Source: Alistipes sp. | Lineage (GTDB): Bacteria > Bacteroidota > Bacteroidia > Bacteroidales > Rikenellaceae | DNA: 64,000 bases | Assembly (NCBI GenBank): GCA_017938765.1 | Contig: JAGBAX010000016.1 | Location: 42,464-106,463, forward strand | Direction: 5' to 3' | Translations under genes and position numbers: made by a program | Part shown: piece by piece, positions 43,812 to 51,103 of the stretch | How positions within the stretch are numbered: the first letter of the stretch is position 1 | Layout of the letters: each line of letters opens with the position of its first letter | The notes under the pieces: model-generated | What the model was told of the DNA's origin: nothing | What the model saw: the letters and a program-made list of their open reading frames with translations, nothing else | Databases searched by the model: none

Positions 43812-44447
43812 TTAATCTATTTTTGTTGTTTGTAAACTCCTCTTAAGCTCCTCTATAGCCTTTGTCTTCTGCATTGCAGGCGATAGACGAGAGATAAACT
43901 TCTCCTTCTGTTCAGTGCTGTAGCTGTTGCTACTTAAGGTAAACAGATAGACGCTTGCAAAGTTGTCAAGGTTTCTGTTGATGCTCTTGCGCACCAACTC
44001 CTCGTAGGCGTTGTTTATTGCCTTGCGCTCCTCGGAGCTAAAGGCCTCCTTGCCTCTCTCTTGCAGCTCCATCCCTTTAACAACGAAATTGCGCAGCGCA
44101 TTATTGCCCTTTGTGCCACCAATAACAAGGCCTCCTGTCGGGCTGTTGTCATCCTCAGCAACTGTTATTGTGCCAACCTCAAGAATCACTGGTGTAAAGC
44201 GAGTTATCTCAAATCTGTCAACGAGGTTTGTACTGCTGATGTTACGCATCGGGATAAGTGAATCCACAACCCCCTCAAAGCGGTAGTGGCCTGCAGTAAC
44301 TACAGCCGAATCAATCACATCGTACCCACTAAAGAGGTAGTAGAACTCCCCATCAGCCTTTGAGGTGCTGCCCTCAATGATGTAGGTGTTGCTTGTCGGT
44401 GCGCAGGCTGTAAGCAGTAGCGCAAAAACTATAATTATACTCTTCAT
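43812..44447 (-). CDS. DUF4369-domain lipoprotein lacking thioredoxin
   Basis: 211 residues. Lipobox LLLTAC (Cys about residue 15). The DUF4369-like N-terminal domain (YIIEGSTSKADGEFYYL) and helical linker correspond to the first two thirds of its downstream neighbour, but it stops before any CxxC thioredoxin domain. It could be a truncated duplicate or a dedicated partner. The start overlaps the lpxD stop by one base (TAATG). Confidence 0.75.
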   Translation of the reverse strand: MKSIIIVFALLLTACAPTSNTYIIEGSTSKADGEFYYLFSGYDVIDSAVVTAGHYRFEGVVDSLIPMRNISSTNLVDRFEITRFTPVILEVGTITVAEDDNSPTGGLVIGGTKGNNALRNFVVKGMELQERGKEAFSSEERKAINNAYEELVRKSINRNLDNFASVYLFTLSSNSYSTEQKEKFISRLSPAMQKTKAIEELKRSLQTTKID

Positions 44448-45484
44448 TACTCCTTCTCTGTAAGTTCTGCAACGCTCTTCTCAAGGTTTCTAACTTTGCG
44501 AGCAAGCTCTGGGAGCTCCTTGAAAATAGCAAAGCTACGGTAGTAACCCATACCCTTCAGTGCAGGTGAGCCGAAGCGAATCTCACCAGATGGCACATCG
44601 CGGTCAATACCGCTCTGAGAGCCAATCTTTACATTGTCGCCAATAGTAATGTGGTCAGCAATACCAACTTGACCTGCAAGGAAACAGTTTCTGCCAACCT
44701 TTGATGTTCCTGCGATACCCATCTGGGCTGATGATACGGTATTCTCGCCAATCTGTACATTGTGACCTACTTGAATAAGGTTGTCAAGCTTCACTCCGCG
44801 ATGAATAATAGTAGAGTCGGTCTTTGCGCGGTCAATACAAGTGTTTGCGCCAATCTCAACATCGTCCTCAATAATCACATTGCCAAGCTGTGGAATCTTG
44901 TCAAAGCCTCCTGCTGCATTAGGTGCAAAACCGAAGCCATCAGCACCGATAACAGCACCTGCATGGATAATACAGCGACTGCCAATCACACAACCCTCGT
45001 AAATAGATACGCGAGGGTAGAGGGTTGTCCCTGCACCGACCTTTACATTGTCGCCCACATAGCAGTGTGGATAAATCTTTGCGCCATCGCCAATCACTGC
45101 GCCCGCCTCAATTACGGCAAAGTCGCCGATATAACAGTTCTGACCAACAGTTGCCTTCTCAGAGATAGATGCACGCTGTGAAACGCCACTCTTCTGCGGC
45201 TTCATAGCCTGATACATCTGTAGTAGCTGAAGCACGCAAGCTCCGACATTGTCAACCTTAATAAGTGTCGCTGCAACTGGTTGCTTTGGCTCAAAAGATT
45301 TGTCTACCAGAACTATAGAACACTGGGTAGTGTATAGATACGGCTCATATTTTGGATTTGAAAGATAGGCAAGGCCTCCCTGCTTGCCATCCTCAATAGA
45401 GGAAACGGTGTGTACTGTGGCATTCTTGTCGCCCACAACCTCGCCAGAGATTAGTCCGGCAATCATCTCTGCTGTAAACTGCAT
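44447..45484 (-). CDS. lpxD: UDP-3-O-(3-hydroxyacyl)glucosamine N-acyltransferase
   Basis: 345 residues. Third step of lipid A synthesis: it N-acylates UDP-3-O-acyl-glucosamine from an acyl-ACP. It has an N-terminal uridine-binding domain ([20 protein letters not shown]), then left-handed beta-helix hexapeptides from about residue 105, including [16 protein letters not shown] and the catalytic-His region [12 protein letters not shown], and a C-terminal helix. It lies 19 bp after coaD. Confidence 0.95.
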   Translation of the reverse strand: MQFTAEMIAGLISGEVVGDKNATVHTVSSIEDGKQGGLAYLSNPKYEPYLYTTQCSIVLVDKSFEPKQPVAATLIKVDNVGACVLQLLQMYQAMKPQKSGVSQRASISEKATVGQNCYIGDFAVIEAGAVIGDGAKIYPHCYVGDNVKVGAGTTLYPRVSIYEGCVIGSRCIIHAGAVIGADGFGFAPNAAGGFDKIPQLGNVIIEDDVEIGANTCIDRAKTDSTIIHRGVKLDNLIQVGHNVQIGENTVSSAQMGIAGTSKVGRNCFLAGQVGIADHITIGDNVKIGSQSGIDRDVPSGEIRFGSPALKGMGYYRSFAIFKELPELARKVRNLEKSVAELTEKE

Positions 45485-45503
45485 ATTGTCTGTTTTAAGT
45501 TTT

Positions 45504-45977
45504 CTATTTCAAATAATCGTTAATATCTATCCCTTCGGGCATAAACTCTGATACGTCGTGGTTAAAGGAGAGTAGCTCGCGCACGATACTTGACGAGATG
45601 TGCGCATACTCATCTGGCGTAACGAGCATCACAGTCGTAATCTCTGGGAATAGACGGCGGTTTGTCGCCTCTATAGAGCGCTCAAAGTTAAAGTCCGTCG
45701 TGTTTCTAATACCACGAATCATCGCTACAGCACCACACTGACGCGCAAAGTCGCCCGTAAGGCAACTGTACGAGGTAACCTCAATGCGACTCTCGCCCGC
45801 ATAGCGGTCCTTGATAAGCTGTACTCGTTGCTCAATGGTAAGTAGTCCGCGCTTGGAGATATTATCCCCAACGGCGATAATAACCTTGTCAAAGAGGCGC
45901 AACGCCCCCTCAACAAGCGACTCGTGTCCCCTTGTAAATGGGTCAAATGATCCAGGAAAAAGTGCAATTCTCTCCAT
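45504..45977 (-). CDS. coaD: Phosphopantetheine adenylyltransferase
   Basis: 157 residues from ATG 45977 ([18 protein letters not shown]). Longer starts up to 46070 run through the promoter element. It makes dephospho-CoA from 4'-phosphopantetheine and ATP. Motifs: [10 protein letters not shown] (nucleotidyltransferase HxGH-like) and the C-terminal [12 protein letters not shown] (ISSTxVR motif). It has its own promoter and may also be read from recF. Confidence 0.95.
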   Translation of the reverse strand: MERIALFPGSFDPFTRGHESLVEGALRLFDKVIIAVGDNISKRGLLTIEQRVQLIKDRYAGESRIEVTSYSCLTGDFARQCGAVAMIRGIRNTTDFNFERSIEATNRRLFPEITTVMLVTPDEYAHISSSIVRELLSFNHDVSEFMPEGIDINDYLK

Positions 45978-45985
45978 AATAGCTA

Positions 45986-45993
45986 CAAAGGTA
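45986..45993 (-). promoter_or_regulatory. coaD -7 element
   Basis: The minus strand 45993-45986 reads TACCTTTG, 8 bp before the ATG, so the mRNA would be leaderless or nearly so. No -33 TTTG at the usual distance. Confidence 0.6.
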
Positions 45994-46074
45994 ATAATAA
46001 ATTTTAGAAGCTTATTAAATTTGCCTACAAAATTACGAGAAGTTGTTTGAGATTTATAAATCTTTAACAACTTC

Positions 46075-46365
46075 TTACTGGACTATCACTTGATTGACTA
46101 AATTTACGCCAGCCTTCTGATTTATTGCACGAGCAAGCGCATCACGCTGCATCATAAGTTCTGTGCGGATAACGGCAGAGGTTACATGGACATAGAGCGT
46201 ACCCTTGACAAGTCGCACCTGACGAGTCTGCTCGGCAACCATAGGCCCTACGACCTGTCGCCAAGTATCTGGAAGCGCGCCTTCGGCAATCTTTGCCGCT
46301 ATATTTGGACTCTTAAAGAGTTGGTCAAGAAGCTCTCCAACACTCTTTGGCTCTGTTCTTTTCAT
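46075..46365 (-). CDS. DUF721 (DciA-like) protein
   Basis: 96 residues. Motifs PDTWRQVVGPMVAEQTRQVR and KGTLYVHVTSAVIRTELMM match the DUF721 domain of DciA-type proteins, which in other bacteria help load the replicative helicase DnaB. The position directly after recF (2 bp) is a conserved arrangement in Bacteroidetes. A replication-initiation role here is inferred from family and context. Confidence 0.85.
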   Translation of the reverse strand: MKRTEPKSVGELLDQLFKSPNIAAKIAEGALPDTWRQVVGPMVAEQTRQVRLVKGTLYVHVTSAVIRTELMMQRDALARAINQKAGVNLVNQVIVQ

Positions 46366-46367
46366 CG

Positions 46368-47453
46368 CTACAAAACTTTTCCATATGTGACATCAAAGAG
46401 TTTGTACTCCGCTCCGCTATTCTCAAGCAGTCGCTCCATACGCTCGTGGCTACAGTCGGTAATTACAATCTGCCCGAAGGTGTTACCTGCCACAAGCGAT
46501 ATTAGCTCTGCAACGCGACTCTCGTCCAACTTATCAAACACGTCGTCAAGTAGTAGTATCGGAGTTTTGCCCGTCTCGGCTGCAATAATCTGATACTGAG
46601 CAAGCTTAAGCGCGATGATAAAGGACTTCTGCTGACCTTGCGAGCCATACTTGCGCAGTGGCACATCGCCAATGGTAAAGTGTATGTCGTCCCTCTGAAC
46701 ACCGGCAGTAGTGTAGCCTAATATGCAGTCCTTTTCGCGTGAGGCGAGAAGAAGGTTGCTCAGTGACTCCTCTAATAGGTCGGAGTTGTAGTCAAGCCAT
46801 ACTGTCTCGCGGTCGCCAGAGAGAATTTTATAGTACTGAGCCACAATAGGTTGTAGTCTGCTAATCATTTCGCGCCTACGCTCAAAAATCTTTGTGGCTG
46901 CGGCCTCAAGTTGCATATCGTAAATCTGGAGCATCTGCTCATCAGAGCCAATTTTTAGGTATTTATTTCGCTCGGCAAGCGCTGTGTTATAGCGGATAAG
47001 AGCAGAGAGGTAGTCGTGGTCAAACTGAGAGATAAAGGCGTTGATATACTTGCGGCGCTCCTCTGCACTGTCGCTAATGAGCATTGAGTCGGCAGGCGAG
47101 ACAATCACCGTAGGGATAAATCCAATGTGGTCAGAAAATCGCTCATAGGCCTTGCCGTTGCGCTTTATAATCTTCTGAGAGCCACGAGTATAGCTACATA
47201 CAATCTGCTCGCGACGCTCACTGTCGCTAATAAATGTGCCGTCAATCATAAAGCTATCCTGCCCGTGTAGTACGCACTGTCGGTCGCTCATACCGATTGC
47301 CGACTTGCACATTGACAAGTAGTAGATTGCATCCACGATATTTGTCTTGCACGTTCCGTTGTCGCCGACAAAGCAGTTTATGCCACGCAAAAACTCTATA
47401 TCTTGCTGTGGCAGATTCTTAAAGTTTATAAGAGAGAGTCTCTTTAAGTACAT
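46368..47453 (-). CDS. recF: DNA repair ATPase RecF, with altered Walker A
   Basis: 361 residues from ATG 47453 (MYLKRLSLINFKNLP); an ATG 21 bp upstream is near the promoter. An SMC-like ATPase that helps load RecA at gaps. Family features: INCFVGDNGTCKTN near the N-terminus, signature YGSQGQQKSFIIALKLAQ and Walker B PILLLDDVFDKLD. The P-loop reads GDNGTCKT: the normally invariant Gly before Lys is Cys35 (codon TGC at 47351-47349), one base from GGC. All else looks intact. It heads the recF-DUF721 operon. Confidence 0.93.
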   Translation of the reverse strand: MYLKRLSLINFKNLPQQDIEFLRGINCFVGDNGTCKTNIVDAIYYLSMCKSAIGMSDRQCVLHGQDSFMIDGTFISDSERREQIVCSYTRGSQKIIKRNGKAYERFSDHIGFIPTVIVSPADSMLISDSAEERRKYINAFISQFDHDYLSALIRYNTALAERNKYLKIGSDEQMLQIYDMQLEAAATKIFERRREMISRLQPIVAQYYKILSGDRETVWLDYNSDLLEESLSNLLLASREKDCILGYTTAGVQRDDIHFTIGDVPLRKYGSQGQQKSFIIALKLAQYQIIAAETGKTPILLLDDVFDKLDESRVAELISLVAGNTFGQIVITDCSHERMERLLENSGAEYKLFDVTYGKVL

Positions 47454-47471
47454 AGTCTTACATTTTGGACT

Positions 47472-47479
47472 CAAAGTTA
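47472..47479 (-). promoter_or_regulatory. recF -7 element
   Basis: The minus strand 47479-47472 reads TAACTTTG, 18 bp before the recF ATG. Confidence 0.6.
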
Positions 47480-47551
47480 CGAAAATATGCTGAACAAAAT
47501 ATATTTTTCAAAAAAAAGTATGGAATTTATGGATTATTAACTAAAAAATCT

Positions 47552-47559
47552 TACTTTTG
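47552..47559 (+). promoter_or_regulatory. -7 element for the TPR protein gene
   Basis: TACTTTTG, 63 bp before the ATG at 47623. Divergent from the recF promoter. Confidence 0.6.
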
Positions 47560-47622
47560 CAGTTTGAAGGCAAAAATTAACCGAATTAGAGTAAAATACG
47601 AATTATAAAAAATAAAAAAATT

Positions 47623-48303
47623 ATGGCAAAAAAAGAGAATCAGCAGGAGGCAGCAGTTGCCGAGGCTGTAAGCAAAACAGAACAGTTTTTCCAGCAGAAC
47701 GGCAAGAAGGTCGTTATTGCACTTGTAGTTGTTATTCTGGTAGTAGTTTGTGGCTACCTCTACAAGAACTTCGTTATTGATAGCAATGCTGAGAAGGCTT
47801 CAGAGATGATTGTTGAGGCTCAGGACCGTTTCGCTGGCGAGAACCCAGACTTCGCTCTGGCTCTTAATGGTGACGAGAATGGCGCTGGCTTCCTTGATGT
47901 TGTAGAGCAGTATGGCTCAACAGCTGCTGGTAACATTGCAAAGCACTATGCAGGTATCTGCTACCTTCGTCTTGGTGACCTTGAGAATGCTGAGAAGTAT
48001 TTGGCACAGTATGATGCTGTTGACGAGCTCGCTTCTGAGGTTGTAAATGCTCAGAACCTCGGTCTTCGTGGCGATGTTGCTGTTGAGAAGGGTGAGTATG
48101 AGGCAGCTGTAGCCCTCTATAAGAAGGCTGTTGCAGCTTCTGCAAACATCTATACCGCTCCAGTTTACCTCCTCAAGCAGACTCTTGTTTACGCTCAGCT
48201 CGGCAATAAGGCTGAGGCTCAGAAGTGCCTTGATGCTCTTCAGGCAGAGTATCCAATGTCTACTGAGGCTCGCGAGGCTGAGAAGGTTGTTGGTAGCTTG
48301 TAG
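47623..48303 (+). CDS. Membrane-anchored TPR protein
   Basis: 226 residues. Cytosolic N-terminus rich in Lys, Gln and Glu, one membrane helix (about 29-48; VVIALVVVILVVVCGYLY), then tetratricopeptide-like repeats (AGICYLRLGDLENAEKYLAQ; GLRGDVAVEKGEYEAAVALY; QTLVYAQLGNKAEAQKCLDAL). The layout resembles YfgM/ancillary SecYEG-associated proteins. It is the usual neighbour of ribH in Bacteroidetes, which fits the next gene. Codon use is biased as in highly expressed genes. Confidence 0.8.
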   Translation: MAKKENQQEAAVAEAVSKTEQFFQQNGKKVVIALVVVILVVVCGYLYKNFVIDSNAEKASEMIVEAQDRFAGENPDFALALNGDENGAGFLDVVEQYGSTAAGNIAKHYAGICYLRLGDLENAEKYLAQYDAVDELASEVVNAQNLGLRGDVAVEKGEYEAAVALYKKAVAASANIYTAPVYLLKQTLVYAQLGNKAEAQKCLDALQAEYPMSTEAREAEKVVGSL

Positions 48304-48322
48304 TATCTACCGATGCAGACAT

Positions 48323-48362
48323 TAGAGAGTTGGGAGTCATGCTCTCAACTCTCTATCTTTTC
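48323..48362 (+). terminator. Terminator after the TPR gene
   Basis: TAGAGAGTTG-GGAG-TCATG-CTCT-CAACTCTCTA followed by TCTTTTCC. The next gene therefore needs read-through or its own promoter. Confidence 0.75.
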
Positions 48363-48389
48363 CAGATTAATCTTATATATAAATATAGT

Positions 48390-48776
48390 ATGATCTCTCC
48401 ATCTGAAATAAAGGTCGGTATTGTCGCCGAGCAGGGCCTTGATATTTGGTCGGCAATCACATGTCTTAGACAGAACGGATGCATAGACGAGAATATCGTC
48501 GTAAAGTATGTTCCGCCGTTTCAAATAGCACTTGGTGCACTCTTTTTTGCTGAGTATACAGATGTGGATTGTACTATAGTCATTGCCCGTGAGAAGAGTG
48601 AGCCTATAGCCACAGCACTGCTTAACCTGCAGATACAGTGGAATATGCCTATTGACTACGCCGAGTATCCCGCTCTTGATTGCGACTCTGTTATCCGTAT
48701 GGTACTACTGCAGAGCGAGATGGCCGAAAAGGCAGGGGCTTTGCAAGATAATAAGGCGCAGCATAGTAGCTGTTAG
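48390..48776 (+). CDS. Degenerate lumazine-synthase-like protein
   Basis: 128 residues from ATG 48390; earlier in-frame ATGs at 48330 and 48339 lie within the terminator hairpin. The first two strands and helices follow 6,7-dimethyl-8-ribityllumazine synthase: IKVGIVAEQGLDIWSAI, ENIVVKYVPPFQIALGA and TDVDCTIVIAR, matching the family pattern NIIVKxVPGSFEL and TDVDAVIVIG. The catalytic block (G-x-T-x-H-F-x-x-V with active-site His) is missing, replaced by EKSEPIATALLNLQIQW, and the protein is about 25 residues short. It occupies the usual ribH position after the TPR gene. It is probably not an active synthase; it may be a structural or binding paralogue. Confidence 0.7.
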   Translation: MISPSEIKVGIVAEQGLDIWSAITCLRQNGCIDENIVVKYVPPFQIALGALFFAEYTDVDCTIVIAREKSEPIATALLNLQIQWNMPIDYAEYPALDCDSVIRMVLLQSEMAEKAGALQDNKAQHSSC

Positions 48777-48824
48777 TTATTAGCTGTTAGCTATTGGCTA
48801 TTGGCTATTAGCAGGCTAACGCAG
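48774..48824. repeat. TTAGCNN heptamer tract
   Basis: Units TTAGTTA, TTAGCTG, TTAGCTA, TTGGCTA, TTGGCTA, TTAGCAG beginning at the stop codon of the lumazine-synthase-like gene. It lies upstream of repeat copy 2, as at 9960-9997. Confidence 0.6.
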
Positions 48825-48840
48825 TACAGGGAATTTAGTG

Positions 48841-49069
48841 ACAGACTTCGTCTGTGTGTTTATTCGGATTTAGGTTGCTGCCGCAAGGCAGTGAAATGGA
48901 AAATAGAGTCTAACACTCAAGCTTGCTTGAAGGTGTAAAGACTCTATTTTTTATTTCAATAACTCGCAGAGTTACCCTAAATCCGCATCAGCACAGAAGA
49001 GAAACGAAGTTTCTCAGAAAGTTTTTGCACGCCCTGCTTTTTTCAAAAAGCGGGCAGTACTGCGTAGCC
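48841..49069. repeat. Structured intergenic repeat, copy 2
   Basis: About 229 nt matching 10006-10233. Its central hairpin is AAAATAGAGTCT/AGACTCTATTTT with inner CAC/GTG and the same AAGCTTGCTT apex. The flanking helices are conserved, including CTGCC-GCAA-GGCAG, where a G-T pair of copy 1 becomes G-C. It ends 2 bp from the stop codon of the minus-strand radical SAM gene, like copy 1 at the DUF819 gene. Confidence 0.85.
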
Positions 49070-49071
49070 AA

Positions 49072-49818
49072 CTAATATCCCAGTTCGGCTTGGAGGCGAG
49101 CAATCTCGTCGGCGGGAACGGCTTGCAATGTCTTGCAAGGGGTGTCGCGGGCGATGGTGTAGCACATAATCTGCTTTGGGCGGATGCGCTGTAGGGCAGA
49201 GCGTAGGGCGGCGATGTGTTCGGCTGTTGTGTTGTCAATCTTTTTGCCGTTATACTCGCCGCGCAGGAACATTATCTGCACAATAAGGTTACCCTCAAAG
49301 GCTGCAAGTTGGTCAATAACCCTATCTACAGAGTAGTTGCAGCAGGGCTTGTTCATATCTACCACTGTGCTATCAAAGGCGGCGTCAAGCTTTAGTATAT
49401 TGTTATCTACGCGCAGTAGGGCGCGAACAACATCCTCTCGGTGTAGCTGTGTGGCGTTGCTCAGCACCGATATCTTCGCCTTTGGGGCATATTTATCTCT
49501 TAGGGCTATTGTATCGTCAATAACCCCCTCAAAGTCGGGGTGGAGCGTAGGCTCGCCGTTTCCAGCAAAGGTAATCACATCTGGTAGTACCCCATCCTCT
49601 GCCATCTGAACAAGGCGGCTCTCAAGTGCTGCGGCGACATCAGCGCGGCTGTTGAAGCTCTCCTTACCTCGGTTGTCGTCATTCCATCCGCACTCGCAGT
49701 AGATGCAGTCAAAGGTGCAGAGTTTACTGTGTAGTGGTAGTAGATTTACGCCTAACGATACTCCGAGGCGGCGCGAGTGAACGGGTCCGTATACTATCTG
49801 TGGATATAGTGCAGTCAT
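49072..49818 (-). CDS. Radical SAM protein
   Basis: 248 residues. The Fe-S cluster motif C-x3-C-x2-C is in CTFDCIYCECG (about residues 34-44), followed by the SAM-binding GNGEPTLHPDF. The N-terminal YGPVHSRRLGVSLGVNLLP is shared with a group of small uncharacterised radical SAM proteins. There is no extra C-terminal Fe-S domain. Substrate unknown. It has its own promoter and is divergent from the nucleoside hydrolase gene. Confidence 0.88.
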   Translation of the reverse strand: MTALYPQIVYGPVHSRRLGVSLGVNLLPLHSKLCTFDCIYCECGWNDDNRGKESFNSRADVAAALESRLVQMAEDGVLPDVITFAGNGEPTLHPDFEGVIDDTIALRDKYAPKAKISVLSNATQLHREDVVRALLRVDNNILKLDAAFDSTVVDMNKPCCNYSVDRVIDQLAAFEGNLIVQIMFLRGEYNGKKIDNTTAEHIAALRSALQRIRPKQIMCYTIARDTPCKTLQAVPADEIARLQAELGY

Positions 49819-49836
49819 AGTGAAAATAATTTTTCA

Positions 49837-49844
49837 CAAATGTA
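49837..49844 (-). promoter_or_regulatory. -7 element of the radical SAM gene
   Basis: The minus strand 49844-49837 reads TACATTTG, 18 bp before the ATG. Confidence 0.6.
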
Positions 49845-49866
49845 GTGATTTTTCTTTAGAATAGAG

Positions 49867-49874
49867 TATCTTTG
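49867..49874 (+). promoter_or_regulatory. -7 element of the nucleoside hydrolase gene
   Basis: TATCTTTG, 23 bp before the ATG at 49898. Confidence 0.65.
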
Positions 49875-49897
49875 TAGTCAAACAAACCTATAAAACT

Positions 49898-50914
49898 ATG
49901 AAAAAGCTCATTCTTATACTTGCAGTTGCTTTTACTACTATCTTTGCTGTTCAAGCCGCCAAGCCTGTGAAGATTATCTTTGATACCGATATGGGTAACG
50001 ATGTGGACGATGTTGTCGCCCTTGATATGCTATATAAATATATAGACGAGGGAACTATTGACCTTCTCGGTATCCTTTCAAGCAAGCGAGAGTTGGGGAG
50101 TATCAAATTTATTGATGCTATGAACACAATTTATGGATACCCAAATATCCCTATCGGAATAGTAAAAACATATCCAAGTGAGAATTATGTTTGCACGGAC
50201 AAAAGACTCAACTATGCAGACTATACTGTGGCCCAGCATAACTACCCTCATACTATCAAAGATTGGGATGCTGTGGAGGATGGATACAAGCTTCTTCGCA
50301 AGTTGCTCAGTAAGCAGGAGGATGGTAGTGTGACCCTTGTGATGGTGGGATTCTCTACTAACCTTGTGCGTATGCTTGACTCAAAGGCGGATGAGTATTC
50401 AGAGCTTGATGGCAAGAGCCTGCTGGCGAAGAAATTGGATAAGGTTGTAATTATGGCGGGCAACTTCCACGAGAAGAAGAAGGAGTATAATGTCTATAAG
50501 GACCACTATGCAGCTGTTCGCTTCTATGCCGAGTGTCCAGTGTCAATGTTGTTTACGGACTATGCTCTTGGTAAGAGTACGCTCTATCCATATCAGACTG
50601 TGTATGAGGGATTTAAGTACTGTGAGAACCATCCACTTCCACTCTCTTTCCACTACTATGCCCAGATGCCATATAACCGTCCACTGTGGGACCCAACGGC
50701 AGTTCTGTTTGCAGCCGAGGGACACAAGGGCTATGCTTCGCTCTCTAAAAAAGGATATGTCACTGTTGACCAGAAGTCAATCACAGATTTTACAGTTGAT
50801 AAGCACTCAAATCGTCAGTACTATGAGGTCAATGATGCTCAAAGAGCGGCTATTGTTCGCCGAGTTGTAGAGCTAACGATGCGAGGTCCAAAAAATCCTT
50901 ACAACAAGAAATAG
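49898..50914 (+). CDS. Secreted nucleoside hydrolase
   Basis: 338 residues. A Sec signal peptide (MKKLILILAVAFTTIFAVQA) puts it in the periplasm, unlike cytosolic relatives. The Ca2+-binding signature of inosine/uridine-preferring nucleoside N-ribohydrolases is present: FDTDMGNDVDDVVAL near residue 30. Further family segments: VTLVMVGFSTNLVRML, KVVIMAGNF and RPLWDPTAVLF (C-terminal Asp). It releases bases from nucleosides for salvage; preference cannot be told. It stands alone between two promoters. Confidence 0.88.
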   Translation: MKKLILILAVAFTTIFAVQAAKPVKIIFDTDMGNDVDDVVALDMLYKYIDEGTIDLLGILSSKRELGSIKFIDAMNTIYGYPNIPIGIVKTYPSENYVCTDKRLNYADYTVAQHNYPHTIKDWDAVEDGYKLLRKLLSKQEDGSVTLVMVGFSTNLVRMLDSKADEYSELDGKSLLAKKLDKVVIMAGNFHEKKKEYNVYKDHYAAVRFYAECPVSMLFTDYALGKSTLYPYQTVYEGFKYCENHPLPLSFHYYAQMPYNRPLWDPTAVLFAAEGHKGYASLSKKGYVTVDQKSITDFTVDKHSNRQYYEVNDAQRAAIVRRVVELTMRGPKNPYNKK

Positions 50915-50984
50915 TGCTACAGAGCTCTGTGATAATGTTTTTGAATTTTTGTTAACAACTTGTCAAAAATTATCTGAAGAAAAA

Positions 50985-51017
50985 TTTGGATATTTAGATA
51001 TTTTGTCCCTAAATTTG
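50985..51017 (+). promoter_or_regulatory. Promoter of the B12-dependent RNR gene
   Basis: TTTG 50985-50988, 21-nt spacer, TAAATTTG 51010-51017. It predicts an ~80-nt leader. Confidence 0.75.
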
Positions 51018-51040
51018 TGGTACAAAATATCAGAATTAAT

Positions 51041-51064
51041 TAGTCTCTTTCGGGAGACTATTTT
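51041..51064 (+). promoter_or_regulatory. Leader hairpin with T run before the RNR gene
   Basis: TAGTCTC pairs with GAGACTA (51041-51060), followed by TTTT. It looks like a short attenuator-type hairpin inside the leader. No cobalamin riboswitch core was recognised. Confidence 0.4.
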
Positions 51065-51103
51065 CGCCTAAATAGAACAACTAATAAATAAAACTGATAT
51101 ATT

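Noticed and set aside
42745-47453. Defence genes linked to the RyR/TIR cluster
   Set aside because: The downstream genes are housekeeping (recF, coaD, lpxD) and face the other way behind a strong terminator.
50915-51103. Cobalamin riboswitch upstream of the B12-dependent RNR gene
   Set aside because: The region is only 189 bp, AT-rich and lacks the conserved B12-box core; only a short hairpin is visible.
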